Shown: in pieces, positions 10,701 through 21,600 of the stretch
Layout of the letters: each line of letters starts with the position of its first letter
How positions within the stretch are numbered: the stretch's first letter is position 1
Assembly (NCBI GenBank): GCA_964017065.1
Contig: OZ024791.1
Span: forward strand, 5,694,547 to 5,758,546
Direction: 5' to 3'
DNA length: 64,000 nt
Origin: Haliclona indistincta
Taxonomy: Eukaryota > Porifera > Demospongiae > Haplosclerida > Chalinidae
Made by a program: the position numbers and the translations under genes
The notes under the pieces: model-generated
The model's input: only the letters and a program-made list of their open reading frames with translations
Database searches by the model: none
What the model was told of the DNA's origin: nothing

Positions 10701-13441
10701 TGCTAGATCCAAGCAAGCTAAGTCTGAGCTTATGCAGCAGCAAGACACTGAGCCTGGGCAATCTGCACAAAATGCTGAACCTGAAAAATCGACACAAGAT
10801 GCTAAACCTGACCAATTTGCACAAGAAAAACCTGAGCAATCTACAGTGTCTCAACAAACTGAGCTGCCTGAGCAAGCTACAAAGGCTACTAGCACTGATC
10901 CTTCACAACCTACCAGCACTCAAGTGACTCAGACTGAGCAACAAAATGAGCAAGTACTTGACCAGCCTCAACAAGATAACAAAGATGACAAATTTACCCA
11001 GACCGAGCAACAAAATGAGCAAGTATTTGACCAGCCTGAACAAGATGACAAAGATGACAAATCTGAAAAATCTACACAGACCGAGCAACAAAATGAGCAA
11101 GTACTTGACCAGCCTCAACAAGATGACAAATCTGAAAAATCTACCCAGACCACCGAGCAGCTGCAGCCAGATAATTTTCAGCAAACTGATCAAAATAAAA
11201 GCATATCTCAACAAGCCTGCGAGTCAGAGTTCACCAGTTCCAAGCAACTCGACCAGGCACAAAAGAAGTCTGTCAAGCAATCTCAAGGATCTTCAAAATG
11301 TAACAGTGCTGATCAGCCTACTGGTCCCCATGTTCAACAGTATGCTGCGACTAATGAATCTAATAGCCAACAGCATGGTTTCAAGCAGACACAGATGAAT
11401 CCTACTGAGCAGGACTCTGTTGTTAACACTCAGAAAGCTTTCAGTCAACAGAAATCTTTCAACAGCACTGATGCGCAACAATCTCTCAGTGACACCAACT
11501 TCTCTCCAAGTGGTGTTAGTGCTCGTAAGTCATCACTGATGCTTCTAAGAGCTAATGACCAATCGGTGGATGGTCTCATAGCACAAATATCATCACTGAT
11601 GTCAACAGGCCTTATAGAGAACAAGTCAAATGATACGGAGTCGGTGCTGTTGTCTTCAACTTCTGTGAACACGCAGAGATCGGTTGCTGACTTTTCACGA
11701 CCCCGATCACCAAGAGCTGCAGAAGTTACCAATTTAACAGTAGGCATTGCTGATGAATGGATCTGGAATGATCAGAATCAGTCATCCTTGCACCCCAATG
11801 GTGTACCTCCAATTGTTACCCAAAGTGACAGTGTCTCTGAGCTGCAGTCTGTTGACAAAGATTCAGCAGTAGTAGATCTAGTATCTGAACTGATACAAAA
11901 GGTTAACAACAGTGATGATCTGGAGGACATTGCCACTACTGATACAACGTCTGCTAAGTATGTTCAAGATGAGGTGGAAAAGTTGACAAAAATGGTCACT
12001 GATTTCGTAGAGCAGTCTACTGGAATAATATGCAAAGAAGGTATGTACTTATAATGTAGGTCAATGAATTATTATTCTTCACTAAAGCTGAGGTGGTTGA
12101 CTCGGCTGCAGAAGCACTCATTAGTTCTCTACCAGAGGAAGATAGAGCAGCTGTGAAAGAGAGCACAGCCACAACAGATGATAGCTCAGTGGAACACAGT
12201 GATGAGAACCAAGATGAAGCTATACCCGAGTCAGAAAAACTAAAAAATAAAGTAGCTGAATTTGGTAAAGAAGCCATAAAAGGTAGATTGCTAAGACGAG
12301 TACTATCTTCATTATCTGTCTTAACTAGTTATACAGGCTGGTGCCATGGCTTTATCTGATCAAATGGGGAAACAACAACAGAATCTTCAGAAAGTAGTTA
12401 ATGCTATGACGAAGCATAAAGCTCAACAATCCAAGGCATTCTCATTTGACATGCCAGAGTCTGTTCAGGTATGTTCACATTTGTGTGTCTTCAAGCACAA
12501 TCTGCTAATAATACAAAGAATAGTTTTTAAAATCCAATTTCAGCAAATGGCTTCTCAGCGTGCCAATGATTCCACTGATCAGTATAGTTTTGAACAACCA
12601 CACTATCAACCTAACTTTCTACAGCCACGAAATAGAAATGAACAGGTATCTGGATTCTTTGTGAATACATACACTAATGCTGTATCTCTAGAATGGTTCA
12701 CCACTGCCCACTCATGAGACTCAAAGATTTGCTGCAAACTCTGCCATTGGACCACGGTCTACTAACCAGTGGCAGTCTCCAGGATTCATGCATACATCGG
12801 AAAGAGGAGACTGGACACATAATATCTCAGACACTAGGAGGTATTACTATCAGCAGCCAGATGAGCCACTGGGAATATCAGGACTAAAGACGACATGGTC
12901 ACACCCTGTAACCTCCTCCACTGATCCTAGGAGCCACTTGTACAATCATCAACCTGGACCAATGAGAATCATACCTGGTAGAAGAGAGCGGCCTCAAATT
13001 GTTGCCAATTCCAGGAGATACAACCAGCAACCAATCCAAGAGTATCAAACTGGTCGAGGCAAGCAACATCCAGTGGGTATATTGGGCAGACAGAAATGGT
13101 CATCGCAACAAGGAGGTTCAAGATTCAGTGAGCTAGGAACTGGCCATCATCATCTGAGACAAAGGGCTAAAATGCACAAACCATTTCACTATGGAGCACA
13201 GAATAAATTAAATAGTAATATGCAGCTAATGGGAGGTAATCCATTGCCCAGTGGTGGAGCTAGAGGGATAGGTAAGTCACGAGTATCAGGCAGCAAGAAA
13301 CCTTCGAAAGTGAGTATTATAACCAGCGTGGTTAAATTATGTCTTTCCCTTGTGTTATGTTATCAGCAGCCTAAAGACTCACCACTATTTGCTGGTATAC
13401 AAGCACACACAATCATTGGAGGGCAACGCAGAGGAACATAG
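7773..13441 (+). CDS. Coiled-coil, Gln/Ser-rich protein (CCDC7-like?)
   Basis: Twenty exons give a 1557-aa protein: 7773-8090, 8139-8183, 8244-8327, 8381-8413, 8461-8519, 8569-8673, 8724-8803, 8849-9011, 9066-9096, 9145-9309, 9363-9461, 9519-9563, 9625-9870, 9920-10165, 10213-12040, 12088-12282, 12329-12468, 12544-12645, 12692-13309, 13370-13441. The start has a perfect gccaccATG context; an in-frame ATG lies five codons upstream. Order: basic/Pro-rich head, helical coiled-coil segments from about residue 80 to 560, a Gln/Ser/Lys/Glu-rich low-complexity stretch in the 1.8-kb exon, a second acidic helix, then an Arg/Gln/Gly-rich tail. The segment around EELLYSLQDWFEEGHIDEEM followed by LISAEPEI recalls the N-terminal domain of vertebrate CCDC7. 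That link is tentative and the function is unknown. Intron 2 uses a GC donor. Confidence 0.7.
10930..11150 (+). repeat. In-frame tandem repeat in Gln-rich exon
   Basis: Three successive units begin with codons for QTEQQNEQV at about 10930, 10999 and 11077. Each is followed by DQP and a QQD/EQD + KDDK-type stretch. Units differ in length by whole codons and by a few bases. This indicates recent in-frame slippage or unequal exchange inside the low-complexity exon. Confidence 0.75.
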
Positions 13442-13552
13442 CTGCTTATGAGATTCAACAACTATCAATAATTCAACTCCACAAAATTAATAATAAAAAT
13501 CAATTATAAAAATGAGGTAACTACAAAGTTACTACATGTACATAATCGAGGT

Positions 13553-16259
13553 TTACATGTTCTGAAGTTTATCACAAACTTCAGCCATTGTGGGACGTTC
13601 ATCAAGATTACTAGAAATGCACGACTGAACAAGGCTGGCAATATTTGACCATTTTATCTCCTGAATGCATTTTTTACGAAGAGCAGGATCAACTGGTGGT
13701 ACTTTACGAGTGGCCATTTCGATAAGCAAGATTCCGAAGCTGTATGTGTCAGCCTTTGGTGTCACGATAGCAGAATTGGCTACTTCGGGAGCCACATAGC
13801 AGTTACTCTCTGAACCGGGTGGTGATGCATAACGTATGTAGCTCATTGATCCATTCTCCATCAGCTTTGCCTTCCAGCCATTCTTTCCCATGGACTCAAG
13901 AAGCACAGTTTCACTGGAAACATCCTGATAGATGATTGGTTCTGGCTTGTTCCGATGGAGGTAACTGAGGACTGAAGCTACATCCTCAGCAATACCACAA
14001 ACACTGTTGTGAGGAAACGGTCCCTTCTGGAGCTCCTTGCGAATGTTACGAGACATCAGCTCAGTCAGCACTACAATCTCACCCTCCAAAGAGGCAGCTA
14101 TGAACTGCTGCAGGTTGGGATGCCGGATATGAATTGCAGCATACATTTCACGAGCAAAGGACATTTTCTGAAATTCAGACTGAGCTGTCTGCTTTAGACA
14201 TTTAGCAGCTACTCTCAAGCCCCTAAATTGAGCTACCACTACACGACCAAATGCGCCATCGTCAATTTCTTGACTAGACATCTCTATCTCATCTTTTGAG
14301 ACAAGGTACGGCTGGAGAGCATCTTTGGTGACTTGCAAGGCAAGTTGTTCAGCTCTTTGAGTGCGTGTAGTTACTCCAGCAAGCTGTGACTTTAGACTAG
14401 TCACCTCGTTCTGAAGTGCTTCGATCTCCACCTTGCTTTGAGCCAGAGCTTGCTTTGTCTCTTTCACTGCCAGTTGTGACACCTCAGCTTGTTCTAGGGC
14501 TTCTGTTTTCTTCTTATCAGCTGAAGTAGCTTTGCTCTCAGCTAGTCTTGCTCGGTGTGTTACCTCGGTCAATCCAGCACTGATCGTTTCAATTTCTTGT
14601 TGCAGTTCTTTGACATACGCATCATCTACACTGCCATTTTGGTCTTTTTCTGCAGCAGCCTTTCTTGGCTGGCGAGGAGTAGACTGGGAATCGAGCAACT
14701 TGGAGATAAGCCTATTCTTATACTGGTCAGTAGATGTAATGCTGTCACTATCAAGAACAGAGCCAACAGTCCACTGCTTATCATGCTTGCCTGAAGTGAG
14801 AGCAAAAGTAACAACTGCCTATCATCTCACACACTAATTCACTTACAAAGCTCAATCACAGTAGTGTTTGCCACAATGGGTTGCTCGTCTGCAGCTTTTC
14901 CAGCCAGCCACTCTACTACACCTCCAAATGACACCACCCAGACACACTCTTGGTTGACATAGAAAGCAGACATCGAATGAAAATGCCTTTGGACAGCACT
15001 ATCAGGAAGAAGAACCTGGGCAAGAAGCAAAAAATCATTAATATTTCAATTTGCCTTCCTCATGTGCCTTCCTCATGTCACCTTGGTCCAAGTGCCAGTG
15101 TAGCAATCTAGTACCCAGCAATCATTGCAAGGAGACCACTTGTGATCTCTACCACCCAGCATGAAGACAGTAGCTGAAGAACAGCCAGTCATTGGACTAG
15201 CAATGCAGATGACAGTATGATCATTTCTCTTGCGAGGTAGCTTCTCCTTTGTAGTAGGAGGATGAGCTAGTTTGTACCAGTGCTGAAGAACAAGAAATAA
15301 GGACAAAATAAAAAGCGCACAGCACTTACCACAGTATCTCCGCTCAGTTCAGCTACATAGACATCTGGTATACACAGGCCAGTCTCTGGGTTGAACCCTC
15401 CATGGAATAGTGCCTTTGTTTCACTGATTTTAGTCAAGGTGAAGCCAGCACAAGGAGGTGGAATTTCCCCAGTCACTTTAGGTCTAGACCATGAACCTGC
15501 AATAACAAGGCTGTCCTCACTAAGCCACTAAGTTATTACATGCACAATACCAGGTGAAACTACACATAACAACTTACCATCTTTGATGGAAAACAAATGC
15601 ATTTCATTGGTCCAACCATAGTCAGGATTGTCCTTCCATGGAATGTAGAGTGCCTCTGCCTGAGCTGCCGAACATAAGAGACCAGCACCATTGCAGACAA
15701 ACAAAAAATCGTCTTCTCCCTCTTTGAAAGCAACCATGCCACATGAGTTCTTCTTCATGGGAGCTCGCTGAGGATTGGCTGTCTTCACATCATGCCATGT
15801 CATGGTCTCTGTGTCCAGCCGATGCACAGTGTTGTGACGGCACCAGTCATGACCACACCAGCCACCAAAGTAGTAGATGCTCGTACCGACAGTAGCACAG
15901 GTGTATCCACGCACACCAAGGGGTGGAGATCCTGTAGTGGGGTACTGCTTCCATTCCCCTGTCTGGAGATCAAACACGTCCACCACTGAAGTCAAACGAG
16001 TCTTTTCTGGACTAGAATGCTCACTGGGTAGGCCCTTCTGCCACCCAGCCCACAGGTAGACCTTGTGCCCGACGCATGCTGTAGCATGTCCAAGTCGTGG
16101 AGCAGGCTCGTACTTTTCTACAAGGAAATGTGTGCAGTCAAAAAGGTCCGTGGAGCTACACACAAACTTACTCTGCCCATCTGCAGTTGCCATAGATTTG
16201 ACCGAAGATCTAGGAGAGACCGAGTCGTCGTCCTCTGCAAACGGATTAGTTGAAGACAT
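13553..16259 (-). CDS. Kelch propeller - coiled coil - pseudokinase protein
   Basis: Five exons (13553-14790, 14847-15015, 15082-15282, 15330-15496, 15578-16259) give 818 aa. Residues 1-406 hold about six Kelch repeats (YLWAGW, YYFGGW, LFHGGF, FMLGGRD, VVSFGG), enough for one beta-propeller. A heptad-rich coiled coil spans about 460-565. A TKL-like kinase fold spans about 575-818, with a glycine loop GAFGRV, the VAAK lysine, YVAPE in place of APE, and DTYSFGILLIEM of subdomain IX. Key catalytic positions are altered: HRD is YQD, the catalytic-loop Asn is Thr (YQDVSSETVLL), and DFG is ENG. Loss of the metal-binding Asp argues for a pseudokinase scaffold. No transmembrane segment or signal peptide is seen, so it is probably cytosolic. 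Domain calls are firm; function is inferred. Confidence 0.8.
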
Positions 16260-16433
16260 TCTGGCAGTCACGTGATACCATATTTGGACATGCAACAATA
16301 ACAATTTTGACAAAATAAAATATTTTTTGCCGCCTGAGAGAAGGCTCAGCCGGGGATGCTAGGCGAGTGAGATTTATTAAAATAGTCTGTAAGATGCAAA
16401 GCGGAGTGTGTGTAAGAGTTGCATAAGGAGTGA

Positions 16434-18465
16434 TTAACTAGGAAGAGTTTTGAGATCAAGAACGCATAGCTATGAAAGGAGAAAAAAAACATTGTTATCA
16501 ATCATGCAAACACAAGCTGCTGGCACTCACTGTATTATCATAAAAACTAGCAGCCAGCTTTGTGCCGTCCATGTTCCAACAAACTTCATATATTCCACTT
16601 CCACCTTTAAACCGTCGAACCAGCGACCCATCACCAGTCGACCATATGTACAACCACTTGTCAAATGATCCACTAGCGAGTAGTTTACCGTCAGGACTGA
16701 AAGCCACAGAATAGACAGGATCCTGATGATGGTGTAGTGTGTATAGACATGTCCCTCTCTCCACCTCCCATAAACGAACAGTAGAGTCAAACGAAGCTCT
16801 AAAAATGTCAGCTAAATTTCAAAACATTGTAAGTTACAACTTACGTTGCAAGCATAGAAGAGGAGGAGGTGGATGGAGACCATTGTAGAGTGTAGATATC
16901 CCCAGTGTGTTCCTTTAGATCATGTACACATCCATCTTGCTTCATATTCCATATCTACAGTGGTCATGCATTATAGAGAGTGAGTCACAGGGCATGATGC
17001 AACGCACCTTGGCAGTGTTATCATCAGAGCAAGATGCCAGGAGACCACCTGATGGATCCCACTTTATAACATTGACTCCTTTCTATAAACACACAGAACA
17101 AGGTTTGCTGTCATGCTATGCTGCCGTTGGTTAACCTTGTGTCCTTGGAACGTTCTAATAGGCTTGTCAGAGTTGAGGCGATACACGTGTATGAGTGTGT
17201 CCGCTGAACAGGAGGCAAAGCATGTGTTGCTCTGCCAGTCAACATCCAGTGTGGGTTCTTTATGATGAGTGAAACACTGCTTCACTGTGGCTGAAGAGAC
17301 GTCCCATACCACTGCAGTCTGAAGAGGCGGCATGAACAGTAACTATCACCACAAATTCGGACCTTGTCTACGCCGCCTGTAACTATATAATTGCCTTTGC
17401 TGTTCCATTTGAGAGCGAATATTGGTCCAGAGTGTTGTGTTAGAGTAGCACTTAGTTCACCATCTCTGTTCCATAGTCTGGCAACACCATCATAGCTCCC
17501 AGTAGCTACCTGAGATCCATCGGGCTAGAGAAATGAACAAACATGAATACTACACTGATACAGCAACAGCTCACACTCCAATGAACAGTAGTGACGTCTC
17601 TGTTATTATTCCCTCCTCCACTACTATTACTAGTGGTGCTGCTGCTGCTACTCTGCTGTAATGGTGTGTGTGTTAGTACTACAGTATCTCCCTCCTGAGT
17701 AACGCCATCATTAGTAATGGTCCATAATCTAGCAGTAGAGTCGCCAGAACTACAGACATGGATCATCACAAGTCACACTCACACACATTCTCCCTTACCC
17801 AGACACAATGACATTAGCCACAGGGCTCCAAGCACAAGTGAACACTTCAGACTGATGTCCTCTGAGTACCTTAACTAAGCTAGGTGGATGGTCAATTGAT
17901 CGTGTGTCTTTGTCAACATCCATTGGGTCTGACGAGAAAGAAAGAATAGAGTTGAAATACGCAGAGCAAGAAGAGAAGTGGAATAACTTATCATCGCTCA
18001 CCTCCTCCTCCATGATGGACCTTAGCAATGGAGTCTTGTCTCTTTACAGCAGAGGAGGAAGAGTCGCTTCTGACCACCACAGCTAGGCCTCCCTTGCTAC
18101 CCAGACTATCATAAGCAACAGCATCAACAAGAGATAATGAAGGAGCATCTTCTATAATGCTTCCATCCTAAATCATATCTCTTATTGCAAACATAGTACA
18201 AGAGCATGTGGTCACCTCTCCAATGCTAACTTCAGCCCCAACATACTCCAACCCTTTTTTGATAATAGATATCAGAGCTCCCGGAGGTACCAGGGTTCCA
18301 TTGATACCACTCTGATGGACATTGCTTTCTAGACCAAAGGTAAAGGCTGAGTGCTGGAATCCTAGAAAGTAAGATAAATTTATTTATAGTGATCTCCACT
18401 AGCATACCTGATTCCAGTAGATACCTATAGACTAGAAAATTCACTTCATCACTGGTGATACTCAT
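16434..18465 (-). CDS. TBL1XR1: TBL1/TBL1XR1 WD40 corepressor subunit
   Basis: Eleven exons (16434-16469, 16531-16798, 16845-16954, 17008-17082, 17136-17318, 17363-17524, 17575-17749, 17799-17928, 18002-18167, 18216-18361, 18408-18465) encode 502 aa, close to the 514 aa of the human protein. TBL1 proteins are core subunits of the NCoR/SMRT-HDAC3 complex and act as exchange factors in the nucleus. The N-terminus [16 protein letters not shown] is the LisH tetramerisation motif, followed by [15 protein letters not shown] of the F-box-like region. WD40 repeats fill residues ~150-502 ([25 protein letters not shown]). The final 12-codon exon ends with CVLDLK, as in TBL1. The linker after the F-box-like part is short and Ser-rich. 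TBL1X and TBL1XR1 arose by vertebrate duplication, so this is a pre-duplication orthologue. Confidence 0.9.
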
Positions 18466-18679
18466 TTTAGTTTCCAGTAGAGTGTCGGGCATGTCCTGTA
18501 GCGATCTTGGCGCGCTGAAAAAACAAACTACAAATAGACAACCGCCATTTTAACAAAAGATCACGTGATCATACCCGCCGGTTTCTGAGAGGAAGTCCCT
18601 CCTCATTTTACCAGCCACAAGTTGTCGATCCTTGCAGCAGCTGACTTGACTTTCTACATTTGGCTTCCTCATCACAAAC
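18466..18679. promoter_or_regulatory. Divergent promoter region, TBL1 / 7TM gene
   Basis: Only 214 bp separate the two divergent start codons, so both 5' UTRs and the shared promoter must lie here. It contains a TCACGTGA E-box-like palindrome at about 18561-18568. No TATA box is obvious. Confidence 0.5.
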
Positions 18680-21600
18680 ATGGCGTCCCTTGACTCCAGC
18701 GCAAGGCTGGATGGCAGTCTAAGTTTTGGTAACCCGCGATTGCACGAGTGGAGTGATCACGATAGTGAGCACGGAGGAACCCACAGCGAGCCGGAACTAC
18801 TCGAGAGAGATGGCGGTGGTAGTAGTCGAAACAACAGAGCTTCCTTGGACACGAGACTAACTCGCTCTACTCAGGTAAAAACGTATGGCTCTTGTTTACT
18901 GTTACAATCTTGCGAGCTGCTAATTAACACAACAATACTTGTTTATGTTTTTTTGCCTTGTGACCTAAATTTACACATCACACCATCTGTTGTATTCATA
19001 CAGCTGATAAGCATGGTGGGGTCAGGCAGAAAAAGAGAGAGGCTAAGCCAGTCAATTGAGGATGGGTTGCAAGTAGCAGGCGGCTTTACCAGTGTAGAGG
19101 TAAGGTATAGCAATCATGTGTTTCTGAATGCATCCTTCCCCTCAGACTCCTCTTGTTGGTGTGGACACATTCGGTGATGATATCACTGCCAAAGCTCTGG
19201 AACAGTGCAAGATGAAAGTGCTCAAGCCCTACCACATCTTCTTGAAGACGGTACACAATAATAACTGTTATTGTCAGTAGTATTTGAGTGCGGAGTATAG
19301 CTGATTCTGCTGTGCACCTTCCTATTTGTCTCTCAAATACTACTGTTGTAATGAATGATTTAGGTTGAACTTTTGATAAAAGGACAGTCTATAACAATTT
19401 TGCAAAAATAATTTCCTATCTCAGATTCTTTCATTCTGTTTCTAATAATGTTATTTTTTAATTCTATTTTTTTTATTGGTTGAGATTTTTCTATGTGTTC
19501 ACACAATGATATGGGAAGCACATTATTTTTATTCATCCGAAACCTTAATTTTTCAGATCGGTTTTCGTCGTTTCAAGCCGATTGTGTATGATATTGTTGT
19601 TCCTTGGTACTATCGGTTACTCAACGGAGCATGGCCGATTCTGCTGTGCATCTTCCTAATTGCCTCTTGCTGCACTCAAATACTACTGTGCTTCGGACGA
19701 GATAAGGTGAGCAATCAAATTACAATGTTTCTGTATCTCTTCGAACTCGGGTCTGAGATTTATCATGAAAACTTCAATTTACACATGATCTAATCAATAC
19801 AACCTCAAGAAAGTGACACAACAAAGTGAAAAACGGGATTATTTAGCATTTTGTCATGTGAACAAAACAGATACAAAATTAATATGACAACAGAAAGTAC
19901 CACGTCATGTTAAATTACAGTAAAACAAGACCACCCTGTATTGGTCTGTTGTGATCTAATGTTTACACAATTGCAGGTCTGGCCTGGTCCACCAAATGAT
20001 ACTCAAACATATATCATCTCGTGCAAAAAGCATTTCCTCACCTCGTACCTGATTCCTGATGTACTGCTGATGGTGGCTTATGTGTACAGTCTGTTTGTGT
20101 TTAGAATGGTCTTGCCTGAGCACCTTACCACTCTAATGGAGACGGTGAGTGTAGAACGTATGTTTCATTATGTAGAGATGTGAAGAATGTTTGTGAAGAA
20201 TGTTTGCGCCGAATGTTTTGACACAAGTACACACCTATTTGTCTTGTGAACAGATCAGCCATAAAGAGAATTAAGTGTGTACCTGCATTAATGTTGGGTT
20301 TTCTTCTGGTTTTGTCAGGTCCTAGAATTGCAAACGTATCTGCATCAAATTTTAACATACTGAATCGATTCTACAGTCAATTGCAGCTATCTTGAAATTT
20401 TCCATCTAATGTTCAATCGTGCATTTTAACAAGTTTACACTTTAACCCTTTAAATACTAAATTATCTTGCTGGAATTTGAACCTCGTAAATGCTCTCACT
20501 AATATCTCGTGTCTTTTGTGCTACTGGTCTCAAATTTGCGTCCTTTTTTGCCAGTGAGTAGCCGCAATTGCCCACACTCAAGATGCCCCTCCCACTTCGG
20601 AAGTGAAGTGGCTGGCTACTGAAAAGTACATACAAGCATCCAGCATCTTGTGCAACAGTGCGATCTCAACAACTGAAAGAACTGCGCCAGCTGTTAGAAA
20701 TCTCCGCTATAACTCAAGTCGAGTAAAACAAGCAGAGAGATGCAATGTGGAAGAAAATGAATGAATTGTAAAAACTACATTACTGAGTTTGTTGTACCCT
20801 TGTTTCATGCTTGTGTACATTATTGCTTAGCTACATGAATCATTCTGACTCAGGCTCACTCCTGCAGTTACAGCGGTTTTATTACTCCTTGCAACAGCCA
20901 CAAAAGCGTAGAGCGTGAACCGTGCCTTATTTGGAAGGTTTATTACATTGCGTGATTCAGATTGACCATGGTTTACGCTCTACGCTTCACGCTCTACGCA
21001 TGCAAGATGTAATAAAACCGCTGTACTAAGTTATTGTGTAAAGCATGATTGAACATTAGACATTAGATGGAAAATTTCAAGATGCTGTAGCTGTAGTTGG
21101 TTGGTGTACTCTTAATAATTTTGTTTTGCAGGTTTTTCTAGGCATAATATCACGCAATGGAAAATACTCTCACAAGCAGCTCACTAGGACATTACAGTAG
21201 GTGTTAGTGTGTGTTATGATATTATTGTCATGTATACAACATTCTCAGGTTCATAGGTCTAATAGGATTGCTATGGACAATATACTCATTGAGCGTCAGC
21301 ATACTGAGAGTGTTTGCTGAGAAACTGGCTGACCCCATGACAACCATTGATTGGATACCATCGTACGTATAGCTTGAGATATTTCTCTCGGCACTAACAA
21401 GAGTGTGTTTTGTTAGAGCGAGTTCACATGGTAGTAATTTCACATCTGCTGTTTGCAGTTGTTTGCAATAGTGTTTGTATCAACATTCAAATTTTGTAAC
21501 CTTTTGTTTACCCTCCATTAGATAAAGGTTGCCCTTTTTGTTTGTTAAAGTTATATAATATTATGTTTACACGTGCACACTTGCTATATAAATGAGTCTT

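Noticed and set aside
10903..11214. Minus-strand Leu/Arg-rich frame with hydrophobic repeats
   Set aside because: It is the complement of the Gln/Lys/Asp-rich repeats of the coiled-coil gene.
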